33,344 nucleotides of DNA from Candidatus Zipacnadia bacterium (GTDB lineage: Bacteria; Armatimonadota; Zipacnadia; Zipacnadales; UBA5352), in NCBI GenBank assembly GCA_029821265.1, contig JALGTR010000013.1, forward strand, positions 1-33,344, given 5' to 3'. The position numbers and the translations under genes are program-made. Shown here one piece after another: positions 24,511-32,093 of this stretch. The notes below the pieces were generated by a model that did not search any database, was not told where the DNA came from, and saw nothing but the letters and a program-made list of their open reading frames with translations. Position 1 is the first letter of the stretch. Each line of letters opens with the position of its first letter.

Positions 24511-27468
24511 ATGGCTCTGCGAACACTCTCTTGTGCGATCCTCGCGCTCAGCACCGCCGCCGCTTTTGCACAGCAGGACCTGCCCATTCCCAACCCCGGC
24601 TTCGAGACCGTGGACGAGGGGACTCTCGACCGTGAGGCCGGCCCACTGCCCGCCCGATGGCAGCCTCGCAGCCTGACGGGCAACGCCCATCGGCTCAGCG
24701 ATGATGCGCGCTCGGGCTCAGCGGCCGCGCTGATAGAATTTGAGGACGCACCGGCCACAGGCTACTACTACTCCGAACCCCAGCCGCTACCTCCGTGCCG
24801 CGAGGTGACCGTCACCGCCTGGGCGAAGGTCTCGATCCCCGAGGAACTGCGGGAGGAGGTCACCGGTGCGTATCCGCGGCTGATGTTCCGGCGCGGAGAG
24901 GATTACGTCCGCCTACTGACCGGCGCCGCCATCGGCGACACAGGTGGCGAGTGGCGACAGATCACGATCTCCGGCAGTCCGCCGCCCGAGGCCGACAGCT
25001 GGCGCATGTCCGTAGAGTTCAACGGCGTCGGTGTCGCGTGCTTCGATGACTGCTCTGCCACCATGCTCCCGCTCGCGACGATTCCCGCGGTGAGCGCGGA
25101 TACGCCCGCCGGCGAGCCGATGGCGCTCGGTGACGGCCGTTACGGAGTGCTCGGCGAGCCGGTAGAGGTGACCGATGACGTTGTGGCCTCCACGACGGCC
25201 GTGGGACGCTCGGCGCTGCCGCCCGCGCTGCAGCTTGGTGTCATCTGGTTCGATGCGCGGGGGCAGCAGCTCGGTGTGCACCAGACCACCGAACGCGCCT
25301 GGCAGCAGCCCACCGACATACGAATGCAGCTCCGGCCGCTGGCGGGCGCCACGACCGCTCGTCCGATCGTCTTTGCCGCGTCGCAGGAGCAGTGGTTTGC
25401 GGCCTCGGTCGAGATCCCGACCATTGAGCGCGTCGCGGACGAGCAGATTGCACCCTCGGAGGTTCAGATGAGCGGCCATCCGCGGCTGTTCGTGTCCCCC
25501 GGGCACCTCCAGCGCCTGCGCGAACTCGTAGCCATGGACCGTGAGCGTCTCGCCAGGGAGCATCCCCACTTCGCGCACTATCTCGAGATGATCCTCCGCG
25601 ACGCCGATCGGTGCTTCGAGGAGGAGGAGATCGTGGTCTACAGCGGGCGCTACAGCACGACACTGCCGCCCGCCCTGCCGCGCCGGCATGAGGATAACTT
25701 CCCGTACTGGACCGGCCTTTCGCGCGAGATCGAGCGACGCATCGAGAAGCTCGCAACGGCGTACCTGCTCACCGGCCAGCAGCGATACGCCGAACTGTGC
25801 ACCGAGTGGACGCTGGCGCTGTGTGAATGGCCGCAATGGACCGACCCGGACTACGCTAACTACAACGCCTGCCTTGATACCGGGCACTTCTGCCATGCCG
25901 TCGCATTCGCCTACGACTTCCTCTACGACACACTTACGGCGGATGAACGCGAGGTCATCCGCAACGCCCTCCTCGAAAAGGGCGCCGCCGCGGTCATGGC
26001 CGACGCCACCGCGGGCTGGGCTCAGCGCATCGGCTGGCCCAACGGCTTCGCGGTGGTGATGGGCGGCATGGGGATCGCCGGCGCCGCAACGCTGGGCGAT
26101 GATCCGCGCGCCGAGCAGTATCTGCAGTACGCACGCCGCCGGCTGCACGAGTTCCTGAGCACCCGCGATCAGGATGGCGGCTACGTGGAGGGGCATACCT
26201 ACGGGGGCTATGCCATGAGCCACGTCATGCCCTTCGCCGGCACGCTGGCTGTGCACGGCGATGACGCGCTCGTCGCCCACCCGTATCTGGAGAAGACGCT
26301 GCGCTTCATCACCTACTGCCTCGACCCCATGACCGCCACCAGTGTGAACTTCTGCGATTCGAACTACAGCGCGCGCGCCTACCGCTCCACCGCTGCCTGG
26401 CTGGCCCGCAACGGCGATCCGCTCGCGTGGTGGTACCTTGCGCACGACGAGGGCTTCACGCGCATGTACGAATATGTTCCGCCGATCGGCCTGCTCTGGA
26501 TGCCTCTCGAGGGCAGCGGAGAGGGGCCTGATGGCTGGCCGATGGGCGCACACTATCGCGACATCGGCTGGGTCATCGCCCGCAGCGGCTTCGCCGACAC
26601 CGTCACGCCCGGCGATCCATCCATTCTCTTCGCGATGCGCTCGGGATACCACGGGAGCCACTGTCAGCTTGACAGCAACTCGTTTATGCTCAACGTCAAC
26701 GGCCGCTGGCTGCTCCGCGACCCCGGCTATGGTCGGACCGCAACCTCCGAGCACAGCACACTGCTTGTCCGCGGCGACGGGCAGGCTCCTCGGGACGCGC
26801 ATATGGCGGCCTTCGGCAACGTGGGGGAGATGGTCTACGCCGTCGGCGACGCATCGATCTGCTACCGTGACCTCAGCGACTTTCGCCGCCACGCTGTGAT
26901 GATCGCGGGCGAGTACGTTGTCATCTTCGACGAGATCGCGTTCGCCGGGGCACCAGTCTCGATCGCCTCGCAGCTGGTCACCGACATCGTGGAGCCGGAT
27001 ATCGCCGGCGACCGGCGCATTGTCCTGCGGCCCGACTCAGACGAGGCGGCCGCGCGCGAGCAGGCGTGCACCATCGTCTTCGGCAGCGGCGGGCCGATCT
27101 CGGTCGAGGACTACCAGGGCAAGGCGAAGATCGTCCAGCACCACGAACGGGAGGGGCTCTTCCCGACGCTCCTGTGGCCGGATAGCCAGGGGCCTGAAGC
27201 GAGTCGCTTCCATACCGCGGACGACCGCGTCGGTTTCGCGTCAGTCGAGCATGGCGACACCCGCGACTATCTGCTGCTCAACCTCAGCGGCGAACAGCAG
27301 AGCGTCGCTCAGCCCGAGACCCCCGAGATTACTACCGACGCGCGCCTGGCGTGGATCCGTATGCGCAGGGACGAGATTGCACACCTCTCTCTGGTGTGGG
27401 GCAGCCGCCTCGAGGTCGACGGTGAGGTGATCGTGGAACTCGATCGCAGGCAGGACTACGCGCGTTGA
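24511..27468 (+). CDS. Exported heparinase II/III-like protein with N-terminal CBM-like domain
   Basis: A 985-residue protein with a signal peptide (SCAILALSTAAAFAQQ, cleavage near residue 21). A jelly-roll domain covers about residues 25-190, opening IPNPGFET and ending GVACFDDCSATML, in the style of CBM4/9/22-like modules. A linker beta region reaches about 320. The lyase part begins near GHPRLFVSPGHLQRLREL, with an alpha-toroid region (about 340-690) and a beta half carrying HGSHCQLDSNSFMLN (His714, His717), a variant of the heparinase HxHxDxxS motif, followed by LLRDPGYG. GGAGGAG lies just before the ATG at 24511. It lacks the Cys-x2-Cys pairs of the other two heparinase-like proteins in the window. 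Polysaccharide beta-elimination is the family activity; the substrate is unknown. Confidence 0.83.
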   Translation: MALRTLSCAILALSTAAAFAQQDLPIPNPGFETVDEGTLDREAGPLPARWQPRSLTGNAHRLSDDARSGSAAALIEFEDAPATGYYYSEPQPLPPCREVTVTAWAKVSIPEELREEVTGAYPRLMFRRGEDYVRLLTGAAIGDTGGEWRQITISGSPPPEADSWRMSVEFNGVGVACFDDCSATMLPLATIPAVSADTPAGEPMALGDGRYGVLGEPVEVTDDVVASTTAVGRSALPPALQLGVIWFDARGQQLGVHQTTERAWQQPTDIRMQLRPLAGATTARPIVFAASQEQWFAASVEIPTIERVADEQIAPSEVQMSGHPRLFVSPGHLQRLRELVAMDRERLAREHPHFAHYLEMILRDADRCFEEEEIVVYSGRYSTTLPPALPRRHEDNFPYWTGLSREIERRIEKLATAYLLTGQQRYAELCTEWTLALCEWPQWTDPDYANYNACLDTGHFCHAVAFAYDFLYDTLTADEREVIRNALLEKGAAAVMADATAGWAQRIGWPNGFAVVMGGMGIAGAATLGDDPRAEQYLQYARRRLHEFLSTRDQDGGYVEGHTYGGYAMSHVMPFAGTLAVHGDDALVAHPYLEKTLRFITYCLDPMTATSVNFCDSNYSARAYRSTAAWLARNGDPLAWWYLAHDEGFTRMYEYVPPIGLLWMPLEGSGEGPDGWPMGAHYRDIGWVIARSGFADTVTPGDPSILFAMRSGYHGSHCQLDSNSFMLNVNGRWLLRDPGYGRTATSEHSTLLVRGDGQAPRDAHMAAFGNVGEMVYAVGDASICYRDLSDFRRHAVMIAGEYVVIFDEIAFAGAPVSIASQLVTDIVEPDIAGDRRIVLRPDSDEAAAREQACTIVFGSGGPISVEDYQGKAKIVQHHEREGLFPTLLWPDSQGPEASRFHTADDRVGFASVEHGDTRDYLLLNLSGEQQSVAQPETPEITTDARLAWIRMRRDEIAHLSLVWGSRLEVDGEVIVELDRRQDYAR

Positions 27469-27492
27469 GTGTGGTGCGGGCAGATGGGCGGG

Positions 27493-30400
27493 TCAGGGGC
27501 GATCGAGGCGGACGCCCGGTGACAGCCTCGTCGTCCATCCGCCCGCTTTCGCCCGCCGCAGCTCCGCGAAGCTGACGATCTCCACCCGGTCGCCCGGTCC
27601 GTACTCGTAGATACGGAAGCCCGCCGCACCATCGGAGTTCACGTCCGAGAGGGCAGCGTTCAGCTGCTCGCTGGAGGTGTCGGGACCAGCAACGAGGCCG
27701 ATTCGCGTTCCCGTCGGCGCGCTGTGCCAGCCGCCTGCGGCATCTCTGATCCGCCATGAGGCATCGCCGCTCTCACTGACGAGGCGGGCCCCGGCGAGGA
27801 ACGTCGTCAGTGCCCATGGGCTGGGCGCTCCGTCACGGATTGTCGCGTTGCCCACGCCCGCGACCCAGCCCTCGTGTCGCAACGCCGTCGTGGCGAGTGT
27901 CAGTCGCGCGCCCTCCGGCGCCGCCGTGACCGCCACGATCTCGTGCATGGTCGTTCGCAGGGCGTTGAAGATGCGCATGTGCCGGCCCACCAGCCGATCG
28001 TCCGGCTCTATCCCCCTCACCGTCACCGAACGGGTCTCGTAGTCGCACGCCACGATCTCGCCCGTCAGCGCGGCCTCGGCCCGAAGGGCGAAGCCCGGCC
28101 CCTCGCAGCGGGTGAACTCGTACGCCACAACCGCATGCGGCTCGCCGCGGATGAATCGCACGAGCCCGCAGCGTCCATCGAACCGCACTCCCGCGACCTG
28201 AATCTCCTGACCCGGCTCCGGCGAAATCAGCACGAGGTCAGCGCCCTGCCCGTGGCCGATCCGCAGAGCGGACGGCTGCCCGAACGTGTCGCCGAGGAGC
28301 CTTGTGACACCATCGAGGAGGGGGCGCCGCAGGTACGGCTCGACCACCGTCGCGTAGCGCCCCTCGAGGGGCGCCTGCCCGGAGCGCATCTGCAGGCTGT
28401 AACGCACCGTGTAGGCGTCCGGCTGTGAGGGTGGCCGGCCGGTCCCCAGCGCCAGTGTGGTCGCGCTATCGGGTATCTGGTGCAGCCGCACATGGGTATC
28501 TGGTCCGTCTCCGAGGGCGTAATCGAGCGAGAATGTGCCGGTCGGATGGCCGCGCCGCACGTCGGTCATGTGCGCCAGTGGTGTCTCTGCGTCGCCATAC
28601 TCAACGGCCGGTCCCGCGACCGTCCCGCCCTGCTGCTGCACCAGCTCAACGCCTTCGACAGAGACCGGCGCCTGCGGACCGTGATAGCTCAGGACGTGTT
28701 CGGAGCCTCCGCGTACGTCCATCAGATCCAGCACGTAGAAGTCCTCCGGCCCCAGGTCGACCAGAGCCAGCATTCGTCGCGCCAGCTCGCCGTTGTCGCC
28801 GTGCATCTCGGTCTGCGCGATCTGCAGCAGAGGGGGGCCACCCGTGCCCACCGCGCTCCCGAGCGCCCGCAGCGATCCCCGCACCCGTCCGGGCAAAAAC
28901 TCAGCCCCATCCACGGTGATCGTGTTGTGCGTCAGCGAATGCGACTCCCAGCGACTCGCGTGTTCCCATGACTTTGGGTAGCCAAGGTCCGGAAGCAGGT
29001 CCAGGCCGTGGCCGGCCAGACCGTAGAGCAGGCTGTCCGAATGGGCGTGCGACAGAAGCTGACCATACCACGCCCACAGCGTGCGGCGGCTCTCGCCCTC
29101 GCCGCTTCGCAGGAACACCAGGCCGTAGGGATCCTGCACCTGAGTGCGCCGCGGCAGCTGGTTCGGCGCCTGCTGGCGGGCGGCGGCCAGCTCTGCCAGC
29201 GGCAGATCCGACCACAGCGTGGGCTCGGGCGGCGTGTCGTCGAGGCCGTACGCGACCCGCGCCATCTTCGGTGATCGGTAGCGCGCCCATGCGCGGGCGG
29301 CGATGCCCTTCGCAACGACGCTCATGCGCTCGGGGTCGGTGTGTTCGGGGATGATCGTTCGGCCACCGGCATCCCCCACGGTCGGCAGCCAGCGATCGAG
29401 CAGCATGTAGTCCGTGTAGTAGTCGAACTGCGCGGCGAAGCGCGGGTCATCCCACAGGCTGGGGTAGCGCTCCCGCGGCAGGTTCGGCGCGCGCTCGGCG
29501 AAGTAACGCTCAAGCACCGACAGCGCGTCGACCATGTTCAGTCGCGACGAGTTGTACCCCGTGCTCTCGAACGAACTGCCGTCCGGTGCGATCAGGTTCG
29601 GGAAATAGCGCAGCGCCCCGTAGATGCGATAGTACAGGAAGTCGAGCAGCTCCGGGCAGTCCGGAAAGCGCTCCGAGCCCGGGTCATCCAGCGCCAGCAG
29701 CAGCCATGCCATCCCCCGATGGTGATAGCCAGCGTTGCCCTGAATCGCGGTGTCGCAGTATTGCTGCCCGATTCGTCGCAGCAGGTTCTCCTCGATGTAA
29801 AGCCGCAGGTCCCCGTGCGTCTCGATCTGCGGTATCTCCTCGCGCGCCAGCGTCAGCAGTTCGTCGTCGGCATCAAGAAACGGGAAGACCGCGTCGTAGG
29901 CGCAGCCGTACGTCCGTCCCTCGTAGCTGGACCAGATGCGATCGGTGACCCCGCCCGCGCGGTGCCCGACGACGCGATCATATGACCACAGGTAGCGGTC
30001 CTCCGAGTTCGGCCACTGCTGCGCGGCCCGCAGCAGCATGACTGCAAGCTTATGGGCCAGTCGGGGATCGTCGGTCAGCGCCACTGCCTCCGTCAGTTGT
30101 CGCACGTACGGATTGAAGAATTCTCGATAGACCCAGTGCGTGTACTCCCCAATGAATCGGTAGGTCTCATCGCCCACCACGCATCCCGTGCCGTCATCCG
30201 GATACTCCCCGCCTGTCATCTCGCCTGCCGCGAAGTCGTTGGTCGGGAAACGCCGCCCGCAGACAGGGCATTTCATCTTATACGGGTGCTCAAACGGCTC
30301 GAGGATCCACGGGTGAAACGGGTCGACCTGTTTGATCTTCAACCCGCACACCGGACAGCCCGCGTTCTGGTTGACGTAGTAAGTCCGCTCGATCCGGGTC

Positions 30401-31521
30401 GGCGCCAGCAGCTCCCACAGCTCCCGGTCCGAGCGTTGCGCGATCTCACGAGCCGCCGCGATCGCCTTGTCTGCCTCCTCCCGGAGCGAGGGATACTCCG
30501 CCAGCCGCGCGCGCGCGGCCGCCAGCAGCTCTGTGGTGTAGATCGTCCGCTCGTCCTTCACCGGGCGCGCATCCACGGGCAGGAACTGGCGCGACGGGTC
30601 CAACCCCGCGTGCGCCTCGGTATCGAGATCGTTCGTGACGTAGATCGAGTCCGCGATCGCGTACTGTCCCGGCTTCCTCAGGACCTCCAGCGTCAGCCTG
30701 CGCGCGGGCCGATCGGTCTCCACCACCCCGATCTCCCACCAGTTGCTGCGCAGCGGAGTGAACTCAACGGTCTCGTCGCCGAGCCCCACCCGCCCGGTCC
30801 AGAACGCGTTGCCTGCGCGCACGAACAGCTTATACCGCCCGGGCGGCAGCGGCTCCTCGAGCGTCCCGTAGATCGTGCCCTCGCCACTGGTGTTCACTGC
30901 GGCCCGCAGGCGCGAGTAGCGCACGTGGCTGTGCCAGGTCCAGCCGCTCACAAGCGACAGGTCCTCGCCACGCCCGTCCATCCCGTCGAACTCCTCGCAC
31001 TCGTACACGGCGTGGACCTCGCCGGGACGGAGCTTCCGCTGTGGCGGATTCGGCGTCAGCTTCGGCAGCGGATCTGTGATCTCGATCTCCGCGAGGGGCC
31101 CCCTGATGGCCTGTCCATTCCGATCCCGGTACGCCACGTGCACCCACTCGCCGTCTACGCGATCGTAGTGATCGACGTCGACCGCGTAACGCCCTGGCTC
31201 CGCGTCCTCGGGTATCGATACACTGAACCGCGCGGTCTTCACCGCCCCCGGCTCGTCATCAGGCCCGAAAACGCAATCCACCGGCCCCTCCACGATCGCC
31301 TCGGCCCCGGGCATCGTGAGCGTCACCGACACCCGCCAGCCCTCTCGCAGGGTCTCGGCAACCGCCAGCCGCACGCTCACCGGCACCGTCGCGCCGGCCG
31401 GTGCCGCCGGCGGAACCGCCACATCCTCGACGATCAGCACGTCCGCCGCCCCGGCGTCTTCTGGCACGACCGTACACGCAAATAGCGCCAGCGTAAGGGT
31501 CGTCGCGATCTGGCAGCGCAT
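27493..31521 (-). CDS. Very large exported heparinase II/III-like protein with Cys-pair (zinc-ribbon-like) insert
   Basis: A 1342-residue protein. The start is the ATG at 31521, with GAGGGG 6-7 bases upstream; the frame is open to 31578 without a better site. A signal peptide (IATTLTLALFACTVV, to about residue 26) precedes Ig-like and jelly-roll domains to about 300. Near residues 386-420, CPVCG occurs twice about 30 residues apart, a zinc-ribbon arrangement. The alpha-toroid follows (about 430-790, with NAGYHHRGMAWLL and FESTGYNSSRLN), then the beta half with SHAHSDSLLYGL near residue 825, the heparinase HxHxD motif. Further beta domains fill the last 450 residues. It is the longest lyase here and faces the 24511-27468 lyase with only 24 bases between their stops. 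Substrate unknown. Confidence 0.85.
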   Translation of the reverse strand: MRCQIATTLTLALFACTVVPEDAGAADVLIVEDVAVPPAAPAGATVPVSVRLAVAETLREGWRVSVTLTMPGAEAIVEGPVDCVFGPDDEPGAVKTARFSVSIPEDAEPGRYAVDVDHYDRVDGEWVHVAYRDRNGQAIRGPLAEIEITDPLPKLTPNPPQRKLRPGEVHAVYECEEFDGMDGRGEDLSLVSGWTWHSHVRYSRLRAAVNTSGEGTIYGTLEEPLPPGRYKLFVRAGNAFWTGRVGLGDETVEFTPLRSNWWEIGVVETDRPARRLTLEVLRKPGQYAIADSIYVTNDLDTEAHAGLDPSRQFLPVDARPVKDERTIYTTELLAAARARLAEYPSLREEADKAIAAAREIAQRSDRELWELLAPTRIERTYYVNQNAGCPVCGLKIKQVDPFHPWILEPFEHPYKMKCPVCGRRFPTNDFAAGEMTGGEYPDDGTGCVVGDETYRFIGEYTHWVYREFFNPYVRQLTEAVALTDDPRLAHKLAVMLLRAAQQWPNSEDRYLWSYDRVVGHRAGGVTDRIWSSYEGRTYGCAYDAVFPFLDADDELLTLAREEIPQIETHGDLRLYIEENLLRRIGQQYCDTAIQGNAGYHHRGMAWLLLALDDPGSERFPDCPELLDFLYYRIYGALRYFPNLIAPDGSSFESTGYNSSRLNMVDALSVLERYFAERAPNLPRERYPSLWDDPRFAAQFDYYTDYMLLDRWLPTVGDAGGRTIIPEHTDPERMSVVAKGIAARAWARYRSPKMARVAYGLDDTPPEPTLWSDLPLAELAAARQQAPNQLPRRTQVQDPYGLVFLRSGEGESRRTLWAWYGQLLSHAHSDSLLYGLAGHGLDLLPDLGYPKSWEHASRWESHSLTHNTITVDGAEFLPGRVRGSLRALGSAVGTGGPPLLQIAQTEMHGDNGELARRMLALVDLGPEDFYVLDLMDVRGGSEHVLSYHGPQAPVSVEGVELVQQQGGTVAGPAVEYGDAETPLAHMTDVRRGHPTGTFSLDYALGDGPDTHVRLHQIPDSATTLALGTGRPPSQPDAYTVRYSLQMRSGQAPLEGRYATVVEPYLRRPLLDGVTRLLGDTFGQPSALRIGHGQGADLVLISPEPGQEIQVAGVRFDGRCGLVRFIRGEPHAVVAYEFTRCEGPGFALRAEAALTGEIVACDYETRSVTVRGIEPDDRLVGRHMRIFNALRTTMHEIVAVTAAPEGARLTLATTALRHEGWVAGVGNATIRDGAPSPWALTTFLAGARLVSESGDASWRIRDAAGGWHSAPTGTRIGLVAGPDTSSEQLNAALSDVNSDGAAGFRIYEYGPGDRVEIVSFAELRRAKAGGWTTRLSPGVRLDRP

Positions 31522-31594
31522 GGTATTCCCCTCTGCATGTTGACACCCCGGAGCGGATGTGCCCGCCCGCGATGCCATTTCGCGCGCACTGGCG

Positions 31595-31903
31595 TCACTC
31601 AGCGCGCGGCGGAGCTCCTCGCACGCGCATGGTGACTGTGAACACCGAATCGCGCGCGGTGATAAACAGCGTCCGACGATCCGGCCCCGCGAAGGTCATG
31701 TTCGTGGGGCGGACGGGCACGTCGATGCGCTCGATCTGCTGCCCGCTCGGGTCGAAGACCAGCACGCCGTCCGCCGCGAGGTAGATGTTCCCCTCCGCAT
31801 CGAGCGCCATGCCGTCACCGCCGTGCTCGGACGCTCTCGTCCTCCAGCCCATCGTCAACATCCACTCATCGGTCCCGGTCCTCCCCGTAGCCCCCTTCGC
31901 CAC
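31595..31903 (-). pseudogene. 5'-truncated SMP-30/gluconolactonase remnant
   Basis: The 102-residue frame ends with the C-terminal two blades of an SMP-30/gluconolactonase propeller: GGDGMALDAEGNIYLAA, GVLVFDPSGQ, PVRPTNMTFAGPD and RTLFITARDSVFTV. Whole members are about 290-320 residues. The first 30 residues of this frame, and the DNA beyond it to 32093 in all three minus-strand frames, show none of the expected upstream blades. I therefore read it as a remnant that lost its 5' two thirds, not a frameshifted complete gene. Intact members hydrolyse sugar lactones such as gluconolactone. It lies 73 bases upstream of the large heparinase gene on the same strand. An expressed short protein cannot be excluded. 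Confidence 0.65.
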
Positions 31904-32093
31904 ACGCCATGCCGACTTCCTCCTCGCAGCCGGCTCAGAGCTTCGACCTGTCCGTTCTGTCGCATCTGGATCCCGGCGCTTCCCTCGTCCCGGTGTCCTT
32001 CCGAGGTTTTCTCCGCGCAGGAGCGAATAGCCCCGTCAGCCGCGCGGACCTAAGACTCGCTGCAGGCTGAACCGGATGAGCCGGAGGCAAATC

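Noticed and set aside
24913-26892. A 659-codon antisense frame across the 24511-27468 lyase
   Set aside because: The sense strand carries clear heparinase motifs, a signal peptide and a ribosome site. The antisense translation has no recognisable motif.
30052-31485. Long plus-strand frame opposite the 1342-residue lyase
   Set aside because: It is an Arg/Leu/Val-rich shadow of the sense gene, as expected from strong third-position GC bias. The same holds for 11364-12791, 4393-6072 and 7643-8899.
31904-32093. Possible frameshifted 5' part of the SMP-30 gene, or a small gene with GAGGAGG before an ATG
   Set aside because: I read the three minus-strand frames. The ATG after GAGGAGG runs only 14 codons to a TGA, and no frame shows further SMP-30 blades.
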